This document shows positions 35,013-43,712 of a DNA stretch of 64,000 bases, piece by piece. Below the pieces are notes generated by a model. That model had not been told where the DNA came from. It saw only the letters and a list, made by a program, of their open reading frames with translations, and did not search any database. The position numbers were made by a program, and so were the translations under genes. Numbering within the stretch: the first letter of the stretch is position 1; every line of letters begins with the position of its first letter. This DNA comes from Chlorobiota bacterium (GTDB lineage Bacteria > Bacteroidota > Bacteroidia > Bacteroidales > VadinHA17): NCBI GenBank assembly GCA_013152085.1, contig JAADHC010000054.1, forward strand, positions 1-64,000, read 5' to 3'.

Positions 35013-35138
35013 TCCCGATTCTTCCCAAAAGGGGCTGCCTTTGGCAGCAATACTTTTGGAAGAAGAATCGAGGATCCACGAAAAACGACGCAAATCACAG
35101 ATTTGCTGTTTTTCGGGATTGGTAGAGCATCAGCCTTC
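34998..35138 (+). pseudogene. Broken tRNA-Gly copy split by a 106-base element
   Basis: Bases 34998-35012 equal tRNA-Gly positions 1-15 (GCGGGAGTAGCTCAG). After the insert, 35119-35138 equal positions 16-35 (TTGGTAGAGC...CCTTC) and stop inside the anticodon TCC. The 3' half (rest of the anticodon arm, T-arm and acceptor strand) is missing, so no tRNA can form. The following AGAG joins straight to the second copy of the leader. The functional copy is at 35171-35243. Confidence 0.9.
35013..35118 (+). mobile_element. 106-base double-hairpin element inserted in the tRNA-Gly D-loop
   Basis: The insert begins TCCCGA and ends TCGGGA, a perfect 6-base terminal inverted repeat. Hairpin A (about 35016-35070) pairs CGATTCTTC and CCAAAAG with CTTTTGG and GAAGAATCG, with a two-base bulge; its tip is a second perfect hairpin, GCTGCC-TTT-GGCAGC. 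Hairpin B (about 35079-35115) pairs CGAAAAA with TTTTTCG and GCAAATC with GATTTGC around ACA. There is no coding frame and no clear target duplication. It looks like a MITE- or REP-type non-autonomous palindromic element. Only this copy is visible in the window, so mobility is inferred from structure and from its position inside a tRNA copy. Confidence 0.65.
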
Positions 35139-35141
35139 AGA

Positions 35142-35157
35142 GGTTCTTTAAAATATT
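35142..35157 (+). promoter_or_regulatory. boxA-like element before the intact tRNA-Gly
   Basis: GGTTCTTTAAAATATT, the same as the first copy except for its first base. It lies 13 bases upstream of the functional tRNA-Gly. Confidence 0.55.
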
Positions 35158-35185
35158 GAAATAATAGTAGGCGGGAGTAGCTCAG
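35143..35185 (+). repeat. Direct repeat, copy 2: boxA leader plus tRNA-Gly 5' end
   Basis: Identical to 34970-35012 over 43 bases. Recombination between the two would delete 173 bases, including the whole inserted element, and restore a simple tRNA-Tyr to tRNA-Gly spacing. Confidence 0.95.
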
Positions 35186-35243
35186 TTGGTAGAGCATCAG
35201 CCTTCCAAGCTGAGGGTCGCGGATTCGAATTCCGTCTCCCGCT
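35171..35243 (+). tRNA. tRNA-Gly (anticodon TCC), intact copy
   Basis: 73 bases. Acceptor GCGGGAG/CTCCCGC, D-arm TAGCTCAGTTGGTAGAGC, anticodon stem TCAGC/GCTGA with loop CTTCCAA, T-arm loop TTCGAAT. All arms pair well. It is the functional member of the duplicated unit. Confidence 0.97.
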
Positions 35244-35248
35244 CGAAA

Positions 35249-35321
<73 letters not shown>

Positions 35322-35385
35322 CTAACATGTTAAAATGAATAATATAAAAATGTAAATATCAAGTGAAAATCTAATTTTTAAAATC

Positions 35386-36573
35386 ATGGCAAAAGAAAAA
35401 TTTGAAAGAACAAAACCCCATGTTAATATCGGTACGATTGGTCACGTTGACCATGGTAAAACCACATTGACATCTGCCATCACAATGGTACTGGCCAAGC
35501 AAGGTCTTGCCCAGATTAAGGACTTCGATTCCATTGACAATGCTCCCGAAGAAAAAGAACGCGGTATTACCATTAATACTGCTCACGTAGAATATGAAAC
35601 AACCAAGCGTCATTATGCTCATGTTGACTGTCCCGGTCACGCCGACTATGTGAAGAATATGGTTACAGGTGCTGCCCAGATGGATGGTGCGATCCTGGTT
35701 GTCGCTGCTACCGATGGTCCTATGCCACAAACCCGTGAGCATATCCTTCTGGCCCGTCAGGTAAACGTACCCAGAATTGTGGTTTTCCTCAATAAAGTGG
35801 ATATGGTTGATGATGAAGAACTGATTGAACTTGTTGAAATGGAAGTTCGTGAGTTGCTGGATTTTTATGAGTTTGACGGTAACAATACACCGGTGATCCG
35901 GGGTTCTGCCTTAGGGGCTATGCAGGGAGATGAAAAATGGCAGAAGAAAGTTATGGAATTGATGGATGCCGTTGATGAATATATTCCTGTCCCTCCGCGT
36001 GATATTGAAAAACCTTTCCTGATGCCTGTAGAGGATGTGTTCTCGATTACAGGCCGTGGTACCGTGGCTACAGGAAGAATTGAAACAGGTGTGATCCATA
36101 CCGGTGACGAAGTTGAGATGATCGGACTGGGTGCTAACAAGCGGAAAACGGTGGTTACCGGGGTGGAGATGTTTCGCAAGATTCTTGATACCGGTGAAGC
36201 TGGCGACAATGTCGGACTCCTGCTTCGTGGTGTTGACAAAAAAGAGATCAAGCGTGGCATGGTTCTGGCCAAGTCGGGTTCGATTACACCGCATACCAAA
36301 TTTAAGGCTGAGGTTTATGTTTTGAAAAAAGAAGAAGGTGGCCGTCATACACCCTTCCACAACAAATACCGTCCGCAGTTTTATCTGAGAACTCTTGATG
36401 TTACCGGCGAAATTACCCTTCCGGAAGGAACAGAAATGGTCATGCCCGGTGATAATGTAACCATTACGGTCGAATTGATTTATCCGGTTGCTATTAACAA
36501 GGGATTACGTTTTGCTATCCGTGAAGGCGGACGCACCGTAGGTGCCGGCCAGGTTACGGATATCATTGAATAG
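35386..36573 (+). CDS. tuf: Elongation factor Tu
   Basis: A 395-residue GTPase that brings aminoacyl-tRNA to the ribosome. G motifs: GHVDHGKT (P-loop), RGITI (switch I end), DCPGHADY (G3), NKVDMVDD (G4) and SAL (G5), followed by the two beta-barrel domains ([21 protein letters not shown]). Length and motifs are normal. It is transcribed with the upstream tRNA cluster and the downstream tRNA-Trp, secE and nusG, the conserved order in Bacteroidota. The hairpin element in the tRNA-Gly duplicate therefore lies in the leader part of its transcript. Confidence 0.99.
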   Translation: MAKEKFERTKPHVNIGTIGHVDHGKTTLTSAITMVLAKQGLAQIKDFDSIDNAPEEKERGITINTAHVEYETTKRHYAHVDCPGHADYVKNMVTGAAQMDGAILVVAATDGPMPQTREHILLARQVNVPRIVVFLNKVDMVDDEELIELVEMEVRELLDFYEFDGNNTPVIRGSALGAMQGDEKWQKKVMELMDAVDEYIPVPPRDIEKPFLMPVEDVFSITGRGTVATGRIETGVIHTGDEVEMIGLGANKRKTVVTGVEMFRKILDTGEAGDNVGLLLRGVDKKEIKRGMVLAKSGSITPHTKFKAEVYVLKKEEGGRHTPFHNKYRPQFYLRTLDVTGEITLPEGTEMVMPGDNVTITVELIYPVAINKGLRFAIREGGRTVGAGQVTDIIE

Positions 36574-36635
36574 CATTGAGATGCCTGTTGATATTACAGG
36601 CTGCCATGGCTCAATCAATTGCCGAAAAGACAGAC

Positions 36636-36708
36636 ACGGGTGTAGCTCAGTTGGTAGAGCACTGGTCTCCAAAACCAGGTGTCGGGAGTTCGAGTCTCTC
36701 CTCCCGTG
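36636..36708 (+). tRNA. tRNA-Trp (anticodon CCA)
   Basis: 73 bases with discriminator G. Anticodon stem CTGGT/ACCAG with loop CTCCAAA; T-stem GGGAG/CTCTC with one wobble. Acceptor ACGGGTG against CTCCCGT leaves a T-T mismatch at position 6-67. It lies between tuf and secE, its usual place. Confidence 0.95.
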
Positions 36709-36812
36709 CTACTTTTACGATCAAAAATGGAAAAAACGCTGTAGCAAATCTTCCCGGGATAATACCTTAAATATAACATAGTCCTGGCAGGTTGCTAAAA
36801 AAAGCAAAAAAA

Positions 36813-37004
36813 ATGAAATTCAAATCCTTTTTTTCAGAGGCCTACAACGAGTTGATGCATAAAGTAACCTGGCCGACATGGAGTGAACTTCAGAACAGTG
36901 CGGTAATCGTTATGGTCGCTACCATTCTTATTGCAATGGTTATTTTTCTGATGGATTTTTCATTTCAGCATATTATGGATTTTGTTTATAAGCTGTTTTT
37001 TTAA
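36813..37004 (+). CDS. secE: Protein translocase subunit SecE
   Basis: A 63-residue single-span inner-membrane protein of the SecYEG channel. The amphipathic [18 protein letters not shown] motif, with its conserved KVTWPT, is followed by one membrane helix ([18 protein letters not shown]). ATG at 36813 is used; the longer frame from TTG 36792 adds seven lysine-rich residues without support. nusG follows 17 bases later. Confidence 0.95.
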   Translation: MKFKSFFSEAYNELMHKVTWPTWSELQNSAVIVMVATILIAMVIFLMDFSFQHIMDFVYKLFF

Positions 37005-37021
37005 TACCCAGGAGCAAGAAA

Positions 37022-37570
37022 ATGTCAGATACGGAAAAAAAGTGGTATGTACTGCGGGCAATCGGAGGGAAGGAGAAGAAGGTTAAAGAATATATTGAAT
37101 CGGAAATCTCACGGTTAAACCTTCAGGATTACATTGCACAGGTACTGATCCCAACCGAAAAAGTATACCAAATCCGTGCCGGGAAGAAGATTTCCAAGGA
37201 GCGCAATTTCTTTCCGGGATATATCCTTGTCGAAGCGACACTGGCCGGAGAAATTGAGCATATTTTATCCAATATCCCGAATGTTATCGGATTTCTGGGA
37301 GAAGAACACGGAGGCGAACCGGTGCCTTTGCGACCCGCTGAAGTGAACAGAATCCTGGGGAAAGTGGATGAACTTGCCAATAGTGATGAGGAAATCAATG
37401 TTCCTTTCTTTGTTGGAGAAACGGTAAAAGTAATTGACGGACCTTTTAACAGCTTTACAGGCGTAATTGAGGAAGTGAATGAAGAGAAGAAAAAATTAAA
37501 GGTAATGGTTAAGATCTTCGGGCGGAAAACACCGCTTGAACTGAGTTTTATGCAAGTTGAAAAAGAATAG
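37022..37570 (+). CDS. nusG: Transcription termination/antitermination protein NusG
   Basis: A 182-residue protein with an NGN domain ([33 protein letters not shown]) that binds the RNA polymerase clamp and a C-terminal KOW domain ([21 protein letters not shown]) that contacts Rho or ribosomal protein S10. The boxA-like elements in this same operon would recruit NusB and S10, the complex NusG joins. Confidence 0.97.
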   Translation: MSDTEKKWYVLRAIGGKEKKVKEYIESEISRLNLQDYIAQVLIPTEKVYQIRAGKKISKERNFFPGYILVEATLAGEIEHILSNIPNVIGFLGEEHGGEPVPLRPAEVNRILGKVDELANSDEEINVPFFVGETVKVIDGPFNSFTGVIEEVNEEKKKLKVMVKIFGRKTPLELSFMQVEKE

Positions 37571-37664
37571 TAGATATACAGCTTTTGGTTATAATAACCT
37601 TATAATGCTTCCTGAATAATCAAAAGGCTGTTGGTTGATTAAATAAATGTTGAAATCCTGAATT

Positions 37665-38108
37665 ATGGCAAAAGAAGTCGCAGGACTAATTAAATTACAG
37701 ATACGTGGCGGAGCGGCTAATCCTTCTCCACCTGTCGGGCCTGCACTGGGTGCAAAAGGCGTGAATATCATGGACTTTTGCAAACAGTTCAATGCCCGTA
37801 CACAGGAGCAGTCCGGAAAACTGATACCGGTAGTGATCACGGTGTATAATGATAAATCTTTCGATTTTGTTACCAAAACACCCCCTGTTGCCGTTCAATT
37901 ACTTGAAGCGGCAAAGATCAAGTCCGGTTCCCCAGAACCCAACCGTGAAAAGGTAGCCAGTGTTACCTGGGATCAGGTCAAATCAATAGCAAAAGATAAA
38001 ATGCCTGACCTGAATGCATTTACGGTTGAATCGGCCATGAAGATGGTTGCCGGCACCGCACGTAGTATGGGAATAACCGTTAAGGGAACATTCCCTGGAA
38101 ACCAATAA
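37665..38108 (+). CDS. rplK: Large ribosomal subunit protein uL11
   Basis: A 147-residue protein of the GTPase-associated centre. N-terminal domain with [31 protein letters not shown], proline-rich as is typical for factor contact; a C-terminal RNA-binding domain ending [10 protein letters not shown]. First of the rplKAJL set, 94 bases after nusG; no separate promoter is recognised in that gap. Confidence 0.98.
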   Translation: MAKEVAGLIKLQIRGGAANPSPPVGPALGAKGVNIMDFCKQFNARTQEQSGKLIPVVITVYNDKSFDFVTKTPPVAVQLLEAAKIKSGSPEPNREKVASVTWDQVKSIAKDKMPDLNAFTVESAMKMVAGTARSMGITVKGTFPGNQ

Positions 38109-38118
38109 ACAGATAAAA

Positions 38119-38814
38119 ATGGGTAAACTGACGAAAAATCGTAAACTCGCCCTAGAAAAAGTTGAACCGGGGAAACCGTACAAACTCTCTGAAGCTGTAC
38201 AATTGGTAAAAGATGTATCTACTGCCAAATTTGATGCTTCAGTAGATGTGGATGTACACTTAGGTGTTGACCCAAGGAAATCCAACCAGATGGTTCGGGG
38301 TATTGTTACCCTGCCGCACGGAACAGGAAAGGAAACACACGTTCTTGTTTTGTGTACACCTGACAAGGAAGAAGAGGCTAAAGAGGCTGGCGCCGACTAT
38401 GTCGGGCTGGATGAGTTTATCGAAAAGATCAAGGGAGGTTGGACAGATGTGGATGTGATCATTACGATGCCTCAGGTGATGGGAAAGGTTGGACAATTGG
38501 GAAGGATCCTTGGCCCGCGGGGCCTCATGCCAAACCCTAAAAGTGGTACCGTTACCATGGACGTGGGCAAGGCCGTGAAAGAGGTAAAACAAGGGAAAAT
38601 TGATTTTAAGGTTGATAAATATGGGATTATCCACGCTTCTGTCGGCAAAGTATCTTTTGAGCCGGAAAAATTAGCAGATAATGCCCGGGAGTTTATTAAT
38701 ACAATCATTAAACTCAAGCCCTCATCGGCCAAAGGAACCTATATTAAGAGTATCTATCTTTCCAGTACCATGAGTCCCGGAATCAGAATAGATACCAAAG
38801 CAATTGATGAATAA
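38119..38814 (+). CDS. rplA: Large ribosomal subunit protein uL1
   Basis: A 231-residue L1-stalk protein. Signature [30 protein letters not shown] in the second domain, with the split first domain on both sides. L1 commonly represses its own operon by binding the rplK leader; a matching operator was not recognised in 37571-37664. It starts ten bases after rplK. Confidence 0.98.
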   Translation: MGKLTKNRKLALEKVEPGKPYKLSEAVQLVKDVSTAKFDASVDVDVHLGVDPRKSNQMVRGIVTLPHGTGKETHVLVLCTPDKEEEAKEAGADYVGLDEFIEKIKGGWTDVDVIITMPQVMGKVGQLGRILGPRGLMPNPKSGTVTMDVGKAVKEVKQGKIDFKVDKYGIIHASVGKVSFEPEKLADNAREFINTIIKLKPSSAKGTYIKSIYLSSTMSPGIRIDTKAIDE

Positions 38815-38838
38815 TTTCTCGCTGTTAATGTAAAAATT

Positions 38839-39360
38839 ATGACAAGGGAAGAAAAAAATGCAATCATCGATGCACTTACGGAGCAGATCAATGCAACGGA
38901 CCATCTGTATCTTACAGATATTTCGACACTGAATGCCCTGGATACCAGTGCACTTCGCCGGAAATGCTTCGAAAATGGTATCGAACTGATTGTTGTGAAA
39001 AACACCCTGTTGAAGAGAGCGTTGGATAAAGCCGATAAAGATTTTAATGATCTTTTTGATGTGCTGAAAGATTCTACCTCTCTGATGCTTACCGAAACTG
39101 CCAACCTTCCGGCAAAACTGATTAAGGAATTCCGGAAAAACCATGACAGACCGGTATTGAAAGCTGCCTTTGTGGAAGAATCCATTTATATGGGTGACGA
39201 CCAACTGGAAACTTTGGCATCGCTGAAATCAAAAGAAGAACTGATTGGCGATATCATTCTCCTGTTGCAGTCACCGATGAAAAATGTGATCTCTTCACTT
39301 CAATCCGGCGGAAACATCCTGACAGGCGTATTAAAAACATTATCTGAAAAAGAAAATTAA
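38839..39360 (+). CDS. rplJ: Large ribosomal subunit protein uL10
   Basis: A 173-residue stalk base protein: an N-terminal rRNA-binding domain (about 1-130, including LRRKCFENGIELIVVKNTLLKRAL) and a C-terminal helix that holds L7/L12 dimers. It starts 24 bases after rplA and precedes rplL, so stalk components are made together. Confidence 0.97.
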   Translation: MTREEKNAIIDALTEQINATDHLYLTDISTLNALDTSALRRKCFENGIELIVVKNTLLKRALDKADKDFNDLFDVLKDSTSLMLTETANLPAKLIKEFRKNHDRPVLKAAFVEESIYMGDDQLETLASLKSKEELIGDIILLLQSPMKNVISSLQSGGNILTGVLKTLSEKEN

Positions 39361-39385
39361 AAATTAACGATTAAAACATTTAACC

Positions 39386-39763
39386 ATGGCTGATTTAAAA
39401 AAGCTTGCAGATGAATTAGTAAACCTGACTGTAAAAGAAGTCAATGAACTGGCCGATATCCTGAAAGATGAATATGGTATTGAGCCGGCAGCTGCTGCAG
39501 TTGCAGTAGCAGGACCCGCTGCCGAAAGTAACGGCGGAGCTGCTGTAGAAAAAACCAGCTTCGATGTTGTATTAAAAGCACCGGGTGGCGCTAAACTTCA
39601 GGTTGTGAAGTTGGTAAAAGAACTTACCGGCCTGGGTCTGAAAGAAGCTAAAGGCGTAGTTGATGCTGCACCTGCTCCTGTAAAGGAAGGCGTTTCAAAA
39701 GAAGAGGCCGAATCCATTAAGTCACAACTGGAAGAAGCTGGAGCTGAAGTTGAGCTTAAATAG
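39386..39763 (+). CDS. rplL: Large ribosomal subunit protein bL12
   Basis: A 125-residue stalk protein: an N-terminal dimerisation helix ([19 protein letters not shown]), an alanine/glycine-rich hinge (about 37-55), and a C-terminal factor-binding domain with [23 protein letters not shown] strong hairpin terminator/attenuator lies 28 bases beyond the stop, before rpoB. Confidence 0.98.
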   Translation: MADLKKLADELVNLTVKEVNELADILKDEYGIEPAAAAVAVAGPAAESNGGAAVEKTSFDVVLKAPGGAKLQVVKLVKELTGLGLKEAKGVVDAAPAPVKEGVSKEEAESIKSQLEEAGAEVELK

Positions 39764-39790
39764 CAGGGTCAATTCCCAATGCTCACAGGT

Positions 39791-39823
39791 TTAGAATCCC
39801 CCCGGGGGATTCTAAGCCTTTTT
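39791..39823 (+). terminator. Attenuator-type terminator between rplL and rpoB
   Basis: TTAGAATCCCC pairs with GGGGATTCTAA across 39791-39815 to make a stem of about 11 base pairs with a tight loop; GCC and five T (39819-39823) follow. It is a clear intrinsic terminator inside the operon. In other bacteria partial termination here lowers rpoBC relative to ribosomal protein mRNA; the same role is inferred. A boxA-like element follows 18 bases later. Confidence 0.82.
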
Positions 39824-39840
39824 GCTATTTGTATCATATC

Positions 39841-39856
39841 TGTTCTTTAAAAATAT
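39841..39856 (+). promoter_or_regulatory. boxA-like element in the rpoB leader
   Basis: TGTTCTTTAAAAATATT-like sequence, the same motif as before tRNA-Gly, lies directly after the rplL-rpoB terminator and about 10 bases before the rpoB ATG. Its position after the terminator leaves it unclear whether it acts on that terminator or on downstream elongation. Confidence 0.45.
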
Positions 39857-39862
39857 TTTTTC

Positions 39863-42800
39863 ATGACGCCGGTCAAAACTCAACCCAAAAGAATCAATTT
39901 TTCCAGAACCAGAAATCAACTTGATTATCCTGATTTTCTGGAGATTCAGCTTAGGTCTTTTAAGGAATTCTTCAGCATCGAAACTACTGCTGAAGAACGT
40001 AAACAGGAAGGTCTTTACAAAGTTTTCTCTGATAATTTCCCGATTACGGATACACGGAACAACTTCGTTCTTGAATTTCTCGATTATAATATCGACCCTC
40101 CCCGCTATACTATCGGGGAGTGTCTTGAAAGAGGACTAACTTTTAGTGTACCCCTGAAAGCAAGGCTGAAATTATATTGTACGGATCCCGAACATGAGGA
40201 TTTCGAAACAGTCATCCAGGATGTATATCTCGGTACGGTACCTTATATGACCCGTCGCGGTACCTTTGTGATCAATGGTGCGGAAAGAGTCGTGGTTTCC
40301 CAGTTACATCGTTCCCCCGGTGTTTTCTTCGGACAAAGCCTCCATGCAAATGGAACAAAACTCTATTCCGCACGTGTTATTCCTTTTAAAGGTTCCTGGA
40401 TCGAGTTTGCTACAGACATTAACAATGTTATGTATGCATACATCGACAGGAAAAAGAAATTGCCGGTAACTACGCTGCTCCGCGCCATTGGGTTTGAAAG
40501 CGATAAGGATATCCTCGACATTTTCAACCTGAGCGAAGAAATTAAAGTTACCAAAACCGGCCTGAAAAAGGTTATCGGCCGTAAACTGGCTGCCCGTGTC
40601 CTGAAAACATGGGTCGAAGATTTTGTTGATGAAGATACCGGTGAAGTGGTAACCATCGAGAGAAATGAAGTGGTTATCGACAGGGAAACGGTACTCGAGA
40701 ATGAACATGTCGACGTTATTGTTGAGTCAGGTGCAAAAACCATACTGATTCACCGCGAAGACCAGAATGTCTCGGATTACGAAATTATTTACAACACCCT
40801 TCAGAAAGATCCGTGTAACTCTGAAAAAGAAGCGGTTATTCATATTTACAGACAGCTCAGAAATGCTGAACCTCCGGACGAAGCAACGGCCCGCGATGTG
40901 ATCGATAAATTGTTTTTCTCAGACAAAAGATATGACCTTGGCGAGGTTGGCCGGTACAAGCTTAACAAAAAACTTGGCCTGGAAACCACTATGGATACCA
41001 AGGTGCTTACCCGCGAGGATATTATCGAAATCATCAGGCACCTGATCCGGCTAATAAATTCAAAAACGGATGTTGACGATATTGACCACCTGAGTAACCG
41101 GCGTGTCCGTACGGTTGGTGAACAGCTTGCCAACCAGTTTGGCGTTGGACTGGCCCGGATGGCAAGGACGATTCGTGAAAGAATGAATGTCAGGGATAAT
41201 GAGGTTTTTACACCTATTGACCTGATCAATGCCAAAACGCTGTCTTCGGTGATTAATTCATTTTTCGGAACGAATCAGCTCTCCCAGTTTATGGATCAGA
41301 CAAATCCGCTGGCCGAAATGACACATAAACGCCGTATGTCCGCACTCGGACCGGGAGGTTTGTCCCGCGAACGCGCCGGATTTGAAGTACGTGACGTACA
41401 TTATACACATTATGGCCGGTTATGTCCGATTGAGACACCTGAAGGGCCGAATATCGGATTGATCTCATCCCTTTGTGTATATGCCAAGATCAATGATCTG
41501 GGATTTATTGAAACACCCTATCGAAAAGTTGAAACCGGAAAAATCAACCTTGACAATCAACAGGTTGAGTACCTGAGTGCCGAAGAGGAAGAAGCCAAAA
41601 TTATTGCCCAGGCCAATGCTCCTGTTGACGAAGGTGGCAAATTTGTTAACCAGAGGGTGAAAGCCCGCTATGAAGGTGATTTCCCGTTTGTAGAAGCGGA
41701 GAAAGTCGATTTAATGGATGTTGCTCCCAATCAGATTGCTTCGGTAGCTGCTTCGCTGATACCTTTCCTGGAGCATGATGATGCCAACCGTGCACTAATG
41801 GGTTCGAACATGATGCGCCAGGCCGTTCCGCTGCTGAAACCCGAAGCTCCCATTGTGGGTACGGGGATTGAGGAAATTGTCGCACAGGATTCCAGAATGC
41901 TGGATGTGGCCGAAGGAGATGGGGTGGTGGAATATGTTGATTCCAACCAGATTGTTATTCGTTATCTGCGTACCGACGAAGAAAAGTTTATCAGTTTCGA
42001 TGATGATGTTAAAGTTTATAAACTCTCTAAGTTTCATAAAACCAACCAGAATACCTGTGTAAGTATTAATCCTATTGTTTCTAAAGGAGATAAGGTAAAA
42101 AGAGGACAGATATTGTCTGAAGGTTATGCCACACGTGACGGTGAACTGGCTCTGGGACGTAATCTGAAGGTTGCCTTTATGCCGTGGAAAGGGTATAACT
42201 TCGAGGATGCAATTGTTATTTCTGAGAAAGTTGTGCGTAACGATATTTTTACTTCCATTCATATCGACGAATATGTTCTGGAAGTAAGAGATACCAAACG
42301 AGGCCTTGAAGAGCTTACCTCTGACATACCAAACGTGAGTGAGGAAGCTACAAAGAACCTCGACGAAAACGGATTAATCCGTATTGGCGCACATATCAAA
42401 CCTGGTGATATCCTTATCGGGAAGATTACCCCAAAAGGAGAATCCGATCCCTCTCCCGAAGAAAAACTCCTCCGGGCTATTTTCGGTGACAAGGCCGGAG
42501 ACGTAAAAGATGCTTCGCTGAAAGCCGGACCTTCCCTGGAAGGTGTTGTTATTGACAAGAAACTTTTTTCACGTTCGGTGAAAGACCGCCATACACGTGC
42601 CGGCGAAAAACAAGTACTGGAAAAACTCGACAAAGAGTTCAATCAGAAAGCGGAAGAACTCAGGGCTAAACTTATTGACAAACTGTTTGTCCTGGTAAGT
42701 GGGAAAACTTCTCAGGGAGTAAAAAACATCTATAATGAAGATCTTATCCCAAAAGGCGTAAAGTTTACACTGAAACAGCTCCAGGAAGTGGATTTTCTGA

Positions 42801-43678
42801 ATGTTAATCCTAATAAATGGACAACAGATAAAAAGAAAAACGAAACCATCCGGATACTCCTGCACAATTACCTGATCAAATACAAGGAAATTGACGGGAA
42901 TATCAAACGTCAGAAATATAATATCAATATAGGCGATGAATTGCCTGCCGGTATCATTAAGATGGCTAAAGTTTATATTGCCAAGAAACGAAAGGTTAAG
43001 GTAGGGGATAAAATGGCCGGACGCCATGGGAACAAAGGAATTGTGGCTAAGATTGTTCGTGAGGAAGACATGCCCTTCCTGGATGACGGAACGCCAGTTG
43101 ACATTGTCCTGAACCCGTTAGGCGTGCCTTCAAGGATGAACCTCGGACAGATTTATGAAACAGTACTTGGTTGGGCTGGCCAGAAACTGGGTGTGAAATT
43201 TTCCACCCCCATCTTTGATGGTGCCTTACTGGAGCAAATCACTGAATATACCGATAAGGCTGGCTTGCCAAAATATGGTGTCACCTATCTTCATGATGGG
43301 GGTACAGGCGAACGGTTTGATCAACCGGCAACCGTTGGGGTAATCTATATGCTCAAACTCGGACATCTCGTGGATGATAAAATGCATGCACGCTCTATCG
43401 GTCCTTATTCACTCATTACACAGCAGCCGCTGGGTGGTAAAGCTCAGTTTGGAGGCCAGCGTTTTGGCGAAATGGAAGTCTGGGCACTTGAAGCTTTTGG
43501 TGCCGCTAACGTTTTACAGGAAATACTGACGGTTAAGTCTGATGATGTACAGGGTCGTGCTAAAACCTACGAAGTGATCGTAAAAGGAGAAAATATGCCC
43601 AAACCCGGTATCCCCGAATCGCTCAATGTCCTGTTGCATGAACTCAGAGGCCTTGCCCTGAGCATTAAAATGGAATAA
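39863..43678 (+). CDS. rpoB: DNA-directed RNA polymerase subunit beta
   Basis: A 1271-residue core polymerase subunit. The rifampicin region is [20 protein letters not shown] followed by [14 protein letters not shown]. Asp, His and Ser at the classic resistance positions (E. coli 516, 526, 531) are all the sensitive-type residues. Downstream motifs include [22 protein letters not shown] ([18 protein letters not shown]), [13 protein letters not shown] in the catalytic region, and [24 protein letters not shown] near the C-terminus. rpoC follows 34 bases later. Length is normal for the phylum. Confidence 0.99.
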   Translation: MTPVKTQPKRINFSRTRNQLDYPDFLEIQLRSFKEFFSIETTAEERKQEGLYKVFSDNFPITDTRNNFVLEFLDYNIDPPRYTIGECLERGLTFSVPLKARLKLYCTDPEHEDFETVIQDVYLGTVPYMTRRGTFVINGAERVVVSQLHRSPGVFFGQSLHANGTKLYSARVIPFKGSWIEFATDINNVMYAYIDRKKKLPVTTLLRAIGFESDKDILDIFNLSEEIKVTKTGLKKVIGRKLAARVLKTWVEDFVDEDTGEVVTIERNEVVIDRETVLENEHVDVIVESGAKTILIHREDQNVSDYEIIYNTLQKDPCNSEKEAVIHIYRQLRNAEPPDEATARDVIDKLFFSDKRYDLGEVGRYKLNKKLGLETTMDTKVLTREDIIEIIRHLIRLINSKTDVDDIDHLSNRRVRTVGEQLANQFGVGLARMARTIRERMNVRDNEVFTPIDLINAKTLSSVINSFFGTNQLSQFMDQTNPLAEMTHKRRMSALGPGGLSRERAGFEVRDVHYTHYGRLCPIETPEGPNIGLISSLCVYAKINDLGFIETPYRKVETGKINLDNQQVEYLSAEEEEAKIIAQANAPVDEGGKFVNQRVKARYEGDFPFVEAEKVDLMDVAPNQIASVAASLIPFLEHDDANRALMGSNMMRQAVPLLKPEAPIVGTGIEEIVAQDSRMLDVAEGDGVVEYVDSNQIVIRYLRTDEEKFISFDDDVKVYKLSKFHKTNQNTCVSINPIVSKGDKVKRGQILSEGYATRDGELALGRNLKVAFMPWKGYNFEDAIVISEKVVRNDIFTSIHIDEYVLEVRDTKRGLEELTSDIPNVSEEATKNLDENGLIRIGAHIKPGDILIGKITPKGESDPSPEEKLLRAIFGDKAGDVKDASLKAGPSLEGVVIDKKLFSRSVKDRHTRAGEKQVLEKLDKEFNQKAEELRAKLIDKLFVLVSGKTSQGVKNIYNEDLIPKGVKFTLKQLQEVDFLNVNPNKWTTDKKKNETIRILLHNYLIKYKEIDGNIKRQKYNINIGDELPAGIIKMAKVYIAKKRKVKVGDKMAGRHGNKGIVAKIVREEDMPFLDDGTPVDIVLNPLGVPSRMNLGQIYETVLGWAGQKLGVKFSTPIFDGALLEQITEYTDKAGLPKYGVTYLHDGGTGERFDQPATVGVIYMLKLGHLVDDKMHARSIGPYSLITQQPLGGKAQFGGQRFGEMEVWALEAFGAANVLQEILTVKSDDVQGRAKTYEVIVKGENMPKPGIPESLNVLLHELRGLALSIKME

Positions 43679-43712
43679 GTTTTTTAATCCGTAAATTGTA
43701 ATACTTTATCAT

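Noticed and set aside
35009..35197. Minus-strand open frame of 62 codons across the interrupted tRNA-Gly
   Set aside because: It is made of tRNA and hairpin sequence read backwards and overlaps functional tRNA-Gly.
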